Positions 24,384 to 33,546 of a stretch of DNA of 64,000 nt are shown here, one piece after another. Under the pieces are notes generated by a model. It searched no databases, had not been told where the DNA came from, and saw only the letters and a program-made list of their open reading frames with translations. Both the position numbers and the translations under genes were made by a program. Within the stretch, counting starts at the first letter, position 1. Each line of letters starts with the position of its first letter. Origin of the DNA: a virus; IMG/VR virus record IMGVR_UViG_3300008107_000017, positions 62,001-126,000 of that record; one strand, written 5' to 3'.

Positions 24384-25049
24384 ATGAAAAATAAACTCGT
24401 TCATTATTTTATCATAGGTATCTTTTGTAGTCTTTATTTCTTAGTAGCTACAATCTCTATGATTAACTCTGTTGCATTTTTTGACCTAGCTCATAATGGC
24501 ATTATGAACTGGGCTCTTGCTATTGGATTTGAATTGGGTGCAGCTGCTTCTCTTGCTGCTATTATTATCTTGGATAAGACAAATAAAACAATGGTATGGA
24601 CTCTATTCCTACTTTTAACCGGATTCCAAATGATGGCAAATTCATTTCATGCATTTGTAAATCTTGAAAACTATATGCCTTGGATAGAACTGTTTGGTCT
24701 TGAAGAGGAAGAGCCTATATTCCAAAAAAGAATTCTCTCAATTGTGAGTGGAGCCGTATTACCTATTGTGGCTCTAGGATTCATTAAATCATTGGTTGAT
24801 TATATTAGACCTGAAAAAACTGAGGAACCTCTACAGGCGGCAATTGAAAATAAACCGGCCGAGGTACCTACAGAACCACAAATAGAAGCCCTTACTGTAG
24901 TGGAAGAAAAAGTGGAAGCCTCATCTATCATAGGTGATTCAAAGGTAGGTCATGTTACCATAACACCTGAAGTCACTGAAACTAAAGAAGATGTAGTGGC
25001 GTCCAAACAAGAAATCTCCCCAGTTAAACATTACAATCCTAAGCCATAA
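24384..25049 (+). CDS. polytopic membrane protein with acidic cytoplasmic tail
   Basis: 221 residues. About four hydrophobic segments lie in the first 145 residues (YFIIGIFCSLYFLVATISM; ALAIGFELGAAASLAAIIIL; MVWTLFLLLTGFQMM; ILSIVSGAVLPIVALGFI). They are followed by a Glu/Pro/Val-rich tail. It lies two genes upstream of the endolysin, so holin-like or host-membrane functions are possible. The size and tail are unlike classical holins. Confidence 0.6.
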   Translation: MKNKLVHYFIIGIFCSLYFLVATISMINSVAFFDLAHNGIMNWALAIGFELGAAASLAAIIILDKTNKTMVWTLFLLLTGFQMMANSFHAFVNLENYMPWIELFGLEEEEPIFQKRILSIVSGAVLPIVALGFIKSLVDYIRPEKTEEPLQAAIENKPAEVPTEPQIEALTVVEEKVEASSIIGDSKVGHVTITPEVTETKEDVVASKQEISPVKHYNPKP

Positions 25050-25091
25050 GTATATACTTATGAACTTATTAACTCAAAAAAATAAAAAGGT

Positions 25092-25805
25092 ATGCCAGCT
25101 AGAACCTATGATGATGAAGTGTTTCGTGAAAAACGAACTATAAAAAACCCAATAAAATTTAAGATACCTCTAAACGAAGAACAAAAATCTGCAAAAGATA
25201 TAATCTTAGCAAATACTATAACACTCCTTGCTGGTAAAGCAGGTAGTGGTAAAACGCTATTAGCATGTCAAATTGCCCTTGACGGTTTATTCCGTAGGCA
25301 TTTTGAAAAAGTAATTATTACAAGACCTACTGTATCAAAAGAAGAAATAGGATTCCTACCAGGTGATCTTCACCAAAAGATGGATCCATGGGTACAACCA
25401 ATTTATCAAAACATGTATCTTTTGTACGGTAAGGATAAAATAGATCCCTTTATTCAAAGTGGTCAAATTGAAATTGTGCCAGTTTCATTTATGAGAGGCC
25501 GAACATTTCTTGACTCGTGTGTTATTGTTGACGAAGCACAAAACGTTACCAATGAACAAATGGAAATGATTGTTACTAGGGTAGGTCTTCGTTCCAAAAT
25601 GATTATCTGTGGAGATGATGGCCAGGTTGACTTAAAGAATAAGAGTGACTCCGGCTTTAGATTTTTGTACAATTGCGCAAAGAAAATAAAGCATCTTGCT
25701 GCAATTACTCTATTTCAAAATCACAGAGATCCTATTGTTGATACTCTTATTGATATTTATGAAGAAGAGAATTTAAGAAGAAATGGCGGAAAGCCTAATA
25801 AATAG
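25092..25805 (+). CDS. phoH: PhoH-like ATPase
   Basis: 237 residues. P-loop GKAGSGKT (~46-53), the PhoH signature TRPTVSKEEIGFLPGD, Walker B VIVDEAQNVTNEQM, and a GDDGQVDL sensor region cover the whole PhoH ATPase domain. PhoH proteins are P-loop NTPases with helicase-like features, linked to RNA metabolism. They are frequent in large phages. It lies 15 bp before the endolysin gene. Confidence 0.92.
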   Translation: MPARTYDDEVFREKRTIKNPIKFKIPLNEEQKSAKDIILANTITLLAGKAGSGKTLLACQIALDGLFRRHFEKVIITRPTVSKEEIGFLPGDLHQKMDPWVQPIYQNMYLLYGKDKIDPFIQSGQIEIVPVSFMRGRTFLDSCVIVDEAQNVTNEQMEMIVTRVGLRSKMIICGDDGQVDLKNKSDSGFRFLYNCAKKIKHLAAITLFQNHRDPIVDTLIDIYEEENLRRNGGKPNK

Positions 25806-25820
25806 AAAAAATGAACCATT

Positions 25821-26702
25821 ATGATATTAAAGAAAGGCTCCAAGGGAAATGATGTTAAAGAATTACAAAGATTCCTTGGTATTAAAGATGACGGGAATTT
25901 TGGACCAGGAACTGAAGCCGCTGTTAAAAAATGGCAAGCCGCAAATGGTCTTACCGCTGATGGTATTGTGGGTCCTGCCACTTGGAACGCTATGGGTGTT
26001 GCTACTACTGATGCTTCGGAAAAAGTTTATACGACATCAAATGGATTAATAGTTAATCGCTATTATATGCCTACTGATGAATACCTGCCAGGTCCTATTA
26101 AACCTGAATGGGTATTCCTTCACCATACCGCAGGATGGCATAATCCTTATAACACTATTGATAGCTGGGCAAAGGATACTCGTGGAAAAATCGCAACTGA
26201 ATTTGTTCTAGGAGGCCCTTCGGTTAGAGGTAATGACGATAAGTACGATGGTGTAATGGTCCAAGCATTTCCTGAAGGAAATTATGGATGGCACTTAGGT
26301 CAATGTGGATCTCAAAAAATGCATAAGAATTCAGTAGGAATTGAGGTATGTAATTTTGGGTATGTAGTAAATGGTAAAACATATGCAGGTACTCAAGTTA
26401 CACAATCACAAACTGTTGAATTAGCAAAGCCGTTCCGTGGTCATAAAATATGGCATCGCTATTCAGACGCTCAAATTGAATCATTAAGACTTTGGATTCT
26501 TTGGATTGCTGAAAGAGACAACATTGATGTTAGATCAGGATTACCTGCTTTAATTAAGGAGAATGGTGCTGCCGCATTTGAATGGAATGAAGATGCTTAT
26601 TATGGTAAAGCCAAAGGACTTTGGACTCATACCAATACAAGAAAAGATAAAGTTGATATGTTCCCTCAGCAAGAATTGATGGATATGTTAACAAGCCTCT
26701 AA
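25821..26702 (+). CDS. endolysin: peptidoglycan-binding plus amidase_2
   Basis: 293 residues. Residues 1-58 form a PG_binding_1 domain (GSKGNDVKELQRFLGIKDDG ... GIVGPATWNAMG). Residues ~85-235 form an N-acetylmuramoyl-L-alanine amidase with zinc-ligand motifs LHHTAG and later His residues (WHLGQ, GHKIWHRYS), plus the HKNSVGIEVCN catalytic Glu segment. It would cleave the amide between MurNAc and L-Ala to lyse the host. No signal peptide is seen, so release needs a holin. Placing the binding domain at the N-terminus is common for Gram-negative phage endolysins. Confidence 0.9.
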   Translation: MILKKGSKGNDVKELQRFLGIKDDGNFGPGTEAAVKKWQAANGLTADGIVGPATWNAMGVATTDASEKVYTTSNGLIVNRYYMPTDEYLPGPIKPEWVFLHHTAGWHNPYNTIDSWAKDTRGKIATEFVLGGPSVRGNDDKYDGVMVQAFPEGNYGWHLGQCGSQKMHKNSVGIEVCNFGYVVNGKTYAGTQVTQSQTVELAKPFRGHKIWHRYSDAQIESLRLWILWIAERDNIDVRSGLPALIKENGAAAFEWNEDAYYGKAKGLWTHTNTRKDKVDMFPQQELMDMLTSL

Positions 26703-26719
26703 AAAATAGAAAATATGAA

Positions 26720-26863
26720 ATGGCAAAAGCTAAAGCCGGTGTAACAAATTCTTTCAAAAGTAAACCTAAGGTATGTAGACCTGGGGTTCAGGCTAAGACT
26801 AAACAGTCTAAGAATAAGAAATCAAAGAATTACGTTAAGCCATATAGAGGTCAAGGTCGCTGA
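26720..26863 (+). CDS. small basic phage protein (47 aa)
   Basis: It starts MAKAKAGVTNSFKSKPKV and ends KNYVKPYRGQGR. About one third is Lys/Arg. The SKPKV...KPYRGQG form is typical of a widespread short basic protein of T4-like phages whose function I do not know. Nucleic-acid binding is likely from charge. The ATG at 26715 in another frame ends after nine codons. Confidence 0.6.
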   Translation: MAKAKAGVTNSFKSKPKVCRPGVQAKTKQSKNKKSKNYVKPYRGQGR

Positions 26864-27014
26864 CTTATTGTCATAGACACTTTTGAGTTTTCATGAAATC
26901 CATGACATTTTTTGTAGTGTTTTCTTAAAAATATAGTTTTGCATGGTTTTTATAGTTATAATAAACAAATAGGGGAAACTCTATTATAATAAAAAACTAA
27001 AAAAAAATTAAGCT

Positions 27015-27377
27015 ATGTTTTATTACAATTCAAATCATTTTGATGATCTGCTAAAGGACACATTTAAAGATTGGCCTACATGGTCAACAACAGTAACTTC
27101 ATTAGGTAATCACTATTCAGAAAAAACTGATGATGGTTATAAGTTGGAAATTGCAGTACCTGGTTTAACTAAAGAAGACCTAAAGGTTAAGATCATCAAA
27201 GGCCGTCTTAATGTTATCTGTGAAAAAGAAAATCATTGGACTTCTGCTTTTGACAAAACATTTACTCTACCAGAAGATGCTGATGTTAAAAAAGTAAAGG
27301 CATCTGTTGAGAATGGTATCTTATCAATTGTAGTTCCTATTGGTAAAGATCCTGAAAACATTATTGAAATTATTTGA
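27015..27377 (+). CDS. Hsp20 small heat-shock protein
   Basis: 120 residues. The alpha-crystallin domain spans ~32-110 with YKLEIAVPGLTKEDLKVKI, the F.LPEDAD segment and the ASVENGILSIVVP signature (the A-x-x-x-n-G-v-L pattern). The flexible N-terminus is short. Small heat-shock proteins are ATP-independent holdases; phage versions are known in several T4-like groups and may protect folding of capsid proteins. A 150-bp AT-rich gap upstream may hold its promoter. Confidence 0.93.
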   Translation: MFYYNSNHFDDLLKDTFKDWPTWSTTVTSLGNHYSEKTDDGYKLEIAVPGLTKEDLKVKIIKGRLNVICEKENHWTSAFDKTFTLPEDADVKKVKASVENGILSIVVPIGKDPENIIEII

Positions 27378-27396
27378 AACAAGATAAGTAAACTTG

Positions 27397-27406
27397 TATA
27401 TAAATA
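27397..27406 (+). promoter_or_regulatory. late-promoter-like TATATAAATA
   Basis: TATATAAATA sits in the 42-bp gap between Hsp20 and the next gene. Confidence 0.45.
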
Positions 27407-27419
27407 AAAAACAATAGAT

Positions 27420-27644
27420 ATGGAAAATCAAAATCCTCAGGAATTAACCCAAGCACAGGCAGTCAATGTTTTAATCCAGGCCGCTCGTATTGCACAGTCA
27501 AAAGGAGCATTCACGCTTGAAGATGCAGAATTAGTTTCTAAAGCAATTAAAGCGTTTGTACCGGTTAACCAAGAAAATGGCCAGGATCCTGTTATTAATG
27601 AAACTCAAGAAGAGACTATTCAACCGGTAGTAGAAAAAGCATAA
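27420..27644 (+). CDS. small acidic hypothetical protein
   Basis: 74 residues. A helical N-terminal half (TQAQAVNVLIQAARIAQSKG, then FTLEDAELVSKAIKAF) precedes a Glu/Gln/Pro tail. It is followed by a strong terminator. A similar helical arrangement is seen in phage assembly chaperones but no family is recognised. Confidence 0.6.
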   Translation: MENQNPQELTQAQAVNVLIQAARIAQSKGAFTLEDAELVSKAIKAFVPVNQENGQDPVINETQEETIQPVVEKA

Positions 27645-27669
27645 GGTGGTTAAGATCTTAGTTTTGATC

Positions 27670-27700
27670 GAGGATCTGAGTAATCAGATCCTCTTTTTTT
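27670..27700 (+). terminator. rho-independent terminator
   Basis: GAGGATCTGA (27670-27679) pairs with TCAGATCCTC (27684-27693), followed by seven Ts. Confidence 0.92.
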
Positions 27701-27735
27701 GCTTACAGATAAATAATAAAATTAAGAACCTGCAG

Positions 27736-29125
27736 ATGAAAAGGAGAATTCCTAAAATAATTGTTAACCCAACTAGAGTACAACCCAATAGGCCAATACA
27801 GGTTACAAACCAGGTACAACCACAAAGGCAAGTACCACAAATAAATAATGGACCTAGTGTACCTATAAATAAGAGAACAAGTTTTTCTGCAAAGAGTTCT
27901 ACAAGAGTTTTTATTCTAGGCGGTGGTCCTTCAATTAAAGATGTAAATCTTTCATTTCTAAATGGTGAAGATGTTATTTGTGTAAATAAGTCAATCGATC
28001 TGGTAAGAAATCCTACATTCTTTATCACAATGGATTATAGCTTTTTTGGCAAGGTTGGTGCACCTGTACAAAATATTACATCCAAGGCAAAGAGTAGCCA
28101 TTTTATAATTAATAAGGGACATAAGTATATCCAGGAGATAAATGGATCTTATGTTGATGTTAGGAATAACCTTAGGTATGCTGGGCTTGAACACTTTACA
28201 TCTTTGTGCAATTCAATTTGCAATCCTGGCGGGATATCGTGAAATCTACTTATTAGGATTTGATTTAGGAAATACTAATATTCATGCAGAAACTCATTTT
28301 CATGGAGCATATCCTAAAGTTCCATCAGAAACATTTAGACAAAGATTAGGTACATATACAGCAAATCTTGTAGCCTCTATCTCTAAATTATCTTCAAAGA
28401 GTTCAACCAAGATAATGACAATGACACCTACTCCATTAGAGGCGGTGATACCTTTGGTAAAAACTGTGAGTGGTGTTGATAAAGTAGAACTACAAGAACC
28501 GCCTAAAGAAGTCATTAACACAACATCTTCTCTATCTGATCTGGTAATTGTTGCATACTATACACTTAACACTCCGTATGAAGATGAAGCCAAAAAATTA
28601 ATCAGATCTCTTAGTAGATTAGGTCTTAATCACGACGTAGTAGGTGTTAAGAATCTTGGTGATTGGCAGGCAAACACCAGATTTAAGGCTAAGTTTATGG
28701 AAGACATGTTAAATAAGCATCAAGGAAAAAATCTTTTATATGTTGACTCTGATGCCATAGTACACAGTAAACCGGTTCTTTTTGAAAACTATAACTATGA
28801 TATTGCAGTTAGGTGGCAAGACTTTAGATGGAGAAAGGATGAATGCCTAAGCGGTACTATTTTTATGGCAAATAATAATAAGACCAGAGAACTCTGTAAA
28901 AGATGGCAGAGAATTAACATAAGCGAAGGACCTAATGCAAAAACATTTGAACAATGGAACTTAGGCGCAGTGATTAAAGAAATGGAAAGTGAAGGAAAGA
29001 TTAAGACTGATAATCTACCTGCCGAATACACATTTATATTTGATAGTATGAGAGCATTATATCCTAATGCAGTACCTATTATTGAACATTTTCAGGCTAG
29101 TAGAAAATTAAGAAATAAGATATAA
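27736..29125 (+). pseudogene. frameshifted MptE-like/glycosyltransferase gene
   Basis: Frame 1 runs from the ATG at 27736 (the terminator rules out the earlier start) to a stop at 28242. After a basic/Pro/Gln-rich leader it encodes an MptE/DUF115-like start (RVFILGGGPSIKDVN, VICVNKSIDL). The family continues in the +1 frame from about 28205 (CAIQFAILAGYREIYLLGFD), so a slip near TCTTTG at 28201-28206 rejoins both halves into ~460 residues. The second half carries a GT-A-type domain with LLYVDSDAIVH (DxD motif). It is a true mutation, a sequencing error in TTT, or a programmed +1 shift. It opens the glycan island. Confidence 0.7.
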
Positions 29126-29131
29126 TTATTT

Positions 29132-29806
29132 ATGAAAATTAATGAATACTTCGATAAAGTAATCTGTATCAATCTCGCTAAGCGTAATGATAGATGGGAA
29201 GAAATGCAGAAACAATTTAAGAAACATAACATTAAGGTAAGTAGATTTAATGCGATTGATGGAAATCCTATGGGATGGAAAAGTGATAACTTTGAAGGTA
29301 AAGAAACATCGTTTGCCGGCGCTATGGGTTGTATTGCAAGTCATGTTAATGTTTATAGTTTAGCAAAACAAAACGGTTGGAAAAATGTTTTAATCATCGA
29401 AGATGATTGCGATTTTATAGACGATTTGAATAAAATGTTTGAAGAGTCTATAAAAACATTACCTAATAAATGGGATCTTTTATACTTTGGTGGTGTTCAT
29501 GAAACACGTGGTGGTAAATTTGTTCCTGAAAAATTTAATAAGTTTTTTGTTAAGGCAAAAAGAATTATAACAACTACATGTTATGCAGTGAATCATACTG
29601 CGTATGATTTGATTTTAGATACTGTATTGGAAAAGAAGCCGTATTTTGATTGTCCTATTGATACATATCTAGGTGCATATATTCAACCTAATCTAGAAAC
29701 ATACGCATATCATCCTCCGATTGCTTGGCAAAGACCAAGTCATAGCGATATCCAAAATGCACATCGTGATTATTCTGAAATGATGAAAAATAATAATGTA
29801 AAGTAG
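29132..29806 (+). CDS. GT25-family glycosyltransferase
   Basis: 224 residues. The pattern DKVICINLAKRNDRWEEMQK, the FNAIDG segment, GAMGCIASHVNVY and NVLIIEDDCDF matches glycosyltransferase family 25 (LPS-type beta-galactosyl/glucosyltransferases, with the EDD as metal-binding acids). It would transfer a sugar to a glycan or protein acceptor in the cytoplasm. It is part of the glycan island together with three other glycosyltransferases and KdsB. Confidence 0.85.
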   Translation: MKINEYFDKVICINLAKRNDRWEEMQKQFKKHNIKVSRFNAIDGNPMGWKSDNFEGKETSFAGAMGCIASHVNVYSLAKQNGWKNVLIIEDDCDFIDDLNKMFEESIKTLPNKWDLLYFGGVHETRGGKFVPEKFNKFFVKAKRIITTTCYAVNHTAYDLILDTVLEKKPYFDCPIDTYLGAYIQPNLETYAYHPPIAWQRPSHSDIQNAHRDYSEMMKNNNVK

Positions 29807-29810
29807 TAAT

Positions 29811-30374
29811 ATGAAGATTGATTATATTATTCCAACTTTACATAGAGATACGTTAGATAGAGCTATAAAATCTATAACAGATGAAGGCACAAATCATAAT
29901 ATTTTTGCCATTAGTCATGTTAAGGATGGTAGAGGTTGTGGTAATAGAAATGCAGGATTATCTCAAGTTAAAGATAGTGATTGGATTATTTTTCTAGATG
30001 ACGACGACTATTTAGTTAAAGGATTTAGTAAACAGCTTGATAATAATTTCGATGTTGTTGTTTTTAGAATGTCACAGGATGCGTCTAACCCATATTATCC
30101 ACCTAAGGTGATTCCTAGGGTATGTAATAAATGTTCTGAAACTACATCAAAGGGGTGCTGTTTACATAGCGGAAATGTTGGTTGTAATTTTGCAATAAAG
30201 ACTTCATTTTATCTTCAATATAAATGGTTATTTGACTGTTCTGTTAAAACACCTGATTGGCATTTCTTAGAAAGAGTAATTAATAAAACCGATAGAATAA
30301 AGGTTACAAAAGATATTTTTTATGTTGCTCCAATGGGAGGATATAATAAAGTAAAACCTAATGGAAAAAAATAA
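29811..30374 (+). CDS. GT2-like glycosyltransferase
   Basis: 187 residues. It begins KIDYIIPTLHRDTLDRAIKS, has GNRNAGLSQVKDSDWIIFLD with DDDD as the metal-binding acids, and a Cys-rich insertion (CNKCSETTSKGCCLHSGNVG). It is short for GT2 but has the core nucleotide-binding half and the acceptor region with PDWHFLERV (the ED/W segment). The donor sugar is unknown. Confidence 0.75.
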   Translation: MKIDYIIPTLHRDTLDRAIKSITDEGTNHNIFAISHVKDGRGCGNRNAGLSQVKDSDWIIFLDDDDYLVKGFSKQLDNNFDVVVFRMSQDASNPYYPPKVIPRVCNKCSETTSKGCCLHSGNVGCNFAIKTSFYLQYKWLFDCSVKTPDWHFLERVINKTDRIKVTKDIFYVAPMGGYNKVKPNGKK

Positions 30375-30380
30375 AAGAAT

Positions 30381-30974
30381 ATGATAATAACTGTTTATAA
30401 TGATGTTATTCCACATGAAGTTGTAGAAAACCAAAGAAAGGTATTCGAAAAATTTGGAGAAAAGATTATACAAATTAAACCTAAAGTATGGGAGGGTCAT
30501 GCCCATACGGTAGATTCTCATTTAAGAAATAGTAATTGGGAATATGCAATAGTATTTGATATTGATTGCATTCCTCTAAATAAAGATGTGATTAAAGAAG
30601 CACGAGACTGGGCATTAAAGAATATGGGATTATATTCAGTAGCACAAAATCCTAATCATATACCAGGTGCGCCTGATTATGCAAGCCCGGCCTTTATTGC
30701 TTTTTCAAAAAAGACATATGAAGAGTTAGGAAGACCTAGTTTTCAAGGAACTAAAATTTGGGATGTTGGTGGAGAATTAACCTATAGAGCAAGAGAAAAG
30801 AATATGCCAGTAGTGTTAATGTACCCAAGCCACGTTGAAATTCCTAAATGGAAATTTAAAGATGGTAAAATGTTTGGTATAGGAACTACTTATGCAAATA
30901 AAATATATCATCATTTTGAAGGAAGAAGAGTAACAAAAAGTTTTTTAGATAAATGTAAACAAATTTTATTATGA
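30381..30974 (+). CDS. GT-A-fold glycosyltransferase-like protein
   Basis: 197 residues. An N-terminal nucleotide-sugar-type strand (MIITVYNDVIPHE), the DxD-type motif VFDIDCIPLNKDV and a DVGGELTYRAREK region, as in small GT-A enzymes of phage glycan clusters. The four bases ATGA overlap the KdsB start. The activity is not specified. Confidence 0.6.
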   Translation: MIITVYNDVIPHEVVENQRKVFEKFGEKIIQIKPKVWEGHAHTVDSHLRNSNWEYAIVFDIDCIPLNKDVIKEARDWALKNMGLYSVAQNPNHIPGAPDYASPAFIAFSKKTYEELGRPSFQGTKIWDVGGELTYRAREKNMPVVLMYPSHVEIPKWKFKDGKMFGIGTTYANKIYHHFEGRRVTKSFLDKCKQILL

Positions 30975-31690
30975 AAAAGACAATTATAATTATCCCTGCA
31001 AGATGGGGATCAACTAGACTACCTGCAAAACCACTTGTTAAGATCTTAGATAAAATAATGATCCAATGGGTTTATGAAGAATGTAAAAAATCATTGGCAG
31101 ATGAAGTCTATGTGGCAACAGACGATGAAAGAATCCGCACTAAGGTTAATGAATTTGGTGGTAAATGTATAATGACAGGTGAATGTAAAACCGGCACAGA
31201 TCGCGTATTAGAAGCTGCTAAAGATCTATCATATGATATTCTTATAAACATACAAGGCGATGAACCTGGTATATCATTTAGAGATATTAACTCTCTTATT
31301 AATCTGGCAAATAGAAACACACAATCAGTTTCTACATTATCATCTCTTTTATCCAAAGAAGAACTAACCAATAGAAATGTAGTAAAACTCATTAAGTCTG
31401 GTAAAAAGGTTGTAATGTTTACCAGGAGCAGTTCTTATCTTTTTAGTCCTGATGTAGAAAAGCATATTGGGGCATATGCATTTCCTAAGGAGATTGTAGA
31501 AAAGATAGTAAAGCTTAAAACACAAACAGAAAATGAGATTGCAGAATCTTTAGAACAGTTAAGATGGGCAGATTCTGGAATATCATTTGTATGTAATACA
31601 GTTCTTCATGCTGCTAAAGGTGTTGATACACCAGAAGACTTAAAAATGATTGAAACATATCTTAAACAAAATAGAAAACAATCAATATAA
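30971..31690 (+). CDS. kdsB: CMP-KDO synthetase (KdsB-like cytidylyltransferase)
   Basis: 239 residues, full KdsB length. The CTP-binding loop is IPARWGSTRLPAKPL, followed by EVYVATDDERI, the TGTDRVLEA segment and INIQGDEP (metal-binding Asp), all standard for CMP-3-deoxy-D-manno-octulosonate synthetase. Reaction: CTP plus KDO to CMP-KDO plus pyrophosphate. KDO or a related nonulosonate could be added to virion proteins or host envelope by the neighbouring transferases. It is coupled to the upstream gene by an ATGA overlap. Confidence 0.88.
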   Translation: MKKTIIIIPARWGSTRLPAKPLVKILDKIMIQWVYEECKKSLADEVYVATDDERIRTKVNEFGGKCIMTGECKTGTDRVLEAAKDLSYDILINIQGDEPGISFRDINSLINLANRNTQSVSTLSSLLSKEELTNRNVVKLIKSGKKVVMFTRSSSYLFSPDVEKHIGAYAFPKEIVEKIVKLKTQTENEIAESLEQLRWADSGISFVCNTVLHAAKGVDTPEDLKMIETYLKQNRKQSI

Positions 31691-31706
31691 AACTAAATAC
31701 TGTATT

Positions 31707-31934
31707 ATGCAACAGCAAATGAACTTAGATATTAATAACACAACGGAAGTTGTTTGTGAAAGCTGTGGTAACAATACATTTAGACCAATCTTCTTTTTAA
31801 GAAGATTAAGTCCACTTATTTCACCTGATGGCAACGCTCGTTTAATTCCGATGGATACACTTGCATGTTTAAAATGCGATCATGTAAATAAAGACTTTAA
31901 CCCAATTCCTCCACAAATTCAAACAGAAAAATAA
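31707..31934 (+). CDS. small zinc-ribbon protein
   Basis: 75 residues from the ATG at 31707; the longer frame overlaps KdsB. Two CxxC pairs (VVCESCGNN and ACLKCDHVN) ~40 residues apart form a zinc ribbon. The IPMDTLACLKCDHVNK end is typical of short phage proteins of unknown role. It is coupled to the next gene. Confidence 0.7.
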   Translation: MQQQMNLDINNTTEVVCESCGNNTFRPIFFLRRLSPLISPDGNARLIPMDTLACLKCDHVNKDFNPIPPQIQTEK

Positions 31935-31936
31935 AC

Positions 31937-32512
31937 ATGGAAAACAACGAAGAAACAGTAGTACAAGAGCCTTTAAAGAAAAGCGAATTAATTGCTAAAC
32001 AAAAGGAACTTATGGAGCTTAATGAAAAGCTTCTTAAAGAAATGCAGGAAAGAGAGTATACCATTGATCTTAACAACAAAAAGATTTTTGATCGTCTTGT
32101 TAAATTTCTTGAAAAGGATGCTCCTTGGGGTCATACCACTGCAACTGGCTTGGTTATGTTATATCATAATCTTCGCGAGCAGAAAGATATCATTATTAAG
32201 ACAAAGGATTGGGATGGTAAGATCCAATTAAGATCTGCCAATGTAACTATTCTTTGGTCAATGGTTACTAAAATGACCGGAAATGGATTCCATGAAGCCA
32301 AAGCCTTTATTGAATTAATGGCTGTATGTGGAGAAACTTTGGCCGGTGCTGTACAACGTGCCCACCAAGATAATCAACAACTTCGTGAAAATCATGCTAA
32401 GCTATCTCAAATTGATGATCAATTAGCAGATCCTAATATCATCAATGATATTGAAGAATCTACAGAGACTGTATCTATTGCTAATGAAGTAGACCCAGTA
32501 ACTGAAGCATAA
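31937..32512 (+). CDS. coiled-coil hypothetical protein
   Basis: 191 residues. The first 45 form a coiled coil (KQKELMELNEKLLKEMQERE), followed by a conserved-looking core (FLEKDAPWGHTTATGLVMLY; LWSMVTKMTGNGFHEAKAF) and an acidic tail. Such proteins flank structural genes in T4-like phages, but I cannot name the family. Confidence 0.6.
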   Translation: MENNEETVVQEPLKKSELIAKQKELMELNEKLLKEMQEREYTIDLNNKKIFDRLVKFLEKDAPWGHTTATGLVMLYHNLREQKDIIIKTKDWDGKIQLRSANVTILWSMVTKMTGNGFHEAKAFIELMAVCGETLAGAVQRAHQDNQQLRENHAKLSQIDDQLADPNIINDIEESTETVSIANEVDPVTEA

Positions 32513-32760
32513 TGGGATTCCATAAAAGATACATAGATAATCAACAGGTTATTCGCCTATTTAATGAAGGCGGGTCTGACCGGGTTATTAAATGGTATAC
32601 CGGTAAGGTTGACTCTTTAATCCTAGAAACCGGACTAGCATCTGACATTAATAAGATTTTATCAGATGGTGAATGGACAATGTTTGGTCAGGCAAAAATT
32701 GCCGAAGAAGTTACCAAACGGATTCATCAAGAATTAGGAATAGAAGAAATTAAAAAATAA
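32512..32760 (+). CDS. small hypothetical protein
   Basis: 82 residues, one-base overlap with the upstream gene. Sequence includes RLFNEGGSDRVIKWYTGKVD. It is the last gene before a terminator. No family is recognised. Confidence 0.6.
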   Translation: MGFHKRYIDNQQVIRLFNEGGSDRVIKWYTGKVDSLILETGLASDINKILSDGEWTMFGQAKIAEEVTKRIHQELGIEEIKK

Positions 32761-32780
32761 GGGACTTCGGTCCCTTTTTA
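32761..32780 (+). terminator. rho-independent terminator
   Basis: GGGAC-TTCG-GTCCC (32761-32774) followed by a T run. Confidence 0.9.
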
Positions 32781-32823
32781 TTTCTCTATGTTATGATGAA
32801 TAAATAAAAAAAGATATCCTAAC

Positions 32824-33546
32824 ATGAAATTTATTAAAACGTTTGTTAACTTCTTAACTGAAAAGAAAGAAGAAAAAGACTTCGAGGATAAAATAAAAGG
32901 CCACGGATACTTTAAAGGTATATCAACCTCAACTGCCCGCAAGAAAGTGGATCAAATGAAAGACCAGGCTGCTAAACCTGATAATGATCCTTCTGCTTAT
33001 AAAGAATTACCAGGCGACACCAAAGGAAAGAAACTCCTAAAACCTTCTAAACATACTAAGAATTATCAGGATATCTATGCTGATGATGAAAAGGACACTA
33101 AAAATGAATCTATCATTAATTGGGAACTCTATCAAAAGCTTAAAGAAAATGATCTTAAAATAGAAAAAGAGATCAAGGATTTTAGTATTCTTCCATTTAT
33201 GATTAATGAGGATGACGCAGGTGGGGATCGTTCGCCGATTGATAATGATGCTATTGAAACTGGGTTAAAGAAAAAGAGCGAGGAAACAGGTGTTCCTTTA
33301 CCGCTTCTTAGAATAGTAATGCGTCGTGGAATGGCTGCATGGAAAAGTGGTCATAGACCTGGTGCAGGACAAGAACAGTGGGGTTATGCTAGAGTTAATT
33401 CATTTTTAACTCAAGCACCAGGAACATGGGGTCGTCCTATTAAAGATCCTCAAAAGAATGGACCTAAAGGCGCTTATGGTGCCGATGCTGATGTAGCACA
33501 AGAAGTAATTAAAGGTGGTCATGATAAAAATCTAAAAAAAGGATAA
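32824..33546 (+). CDS. putative packaged protein with DUF5824-like domain
   Basis: 240 residues. Residues 1-13 (MKFIKTFVNFLTE) match the capsid-targeting-like peptide, cut predicted after LTE. A charged linker region includes ATKNESIINW and MINEDD sites. The C-terminal ~80 residues (GVPLPLLRIVMRRGMAAW, HRPGAGQEQWGYARVNSF) fit a phage-specific domain I recall as DUF5824. First gene of a run of about eight consecutive targeting-peptide genes behind a terminator. Shares one base with the next gene. Confidence 0.72.
   Translation: MKFIKTFVNFLTEKKEEKDFEDKIKGHGYFKGISTSTARKKVDQMKDQAAKPDNDPSAYKELPGDTKGKKLLKPSKHTKNYQDIYADDEKDTKNESIINWELYQKLKENDLKIEKEIKDFSILPFMINEDDAGGDRSPIDNDAIETGLKKKSEETGVPLPLLRIVMRRGMAAWKSGHRPGAGQEQWGYARVNSFLTQAPGTWGRPIKDPQKNGPKGAYGADADVAQEVIKGGHDKNLKKG

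Noticed and set aside
27646-27735. Earlier start for the MptE-like gene
   Set aside because: The region contains a strong rho-independent terminator, so translation from here is unlikely.
28142-28204. ATG at 28142 as the start of a separate glycosyltransferase gene
   Set aside because: The residues before 28205 in that frame are unlike any family; the conserved part begins at the frameshift.
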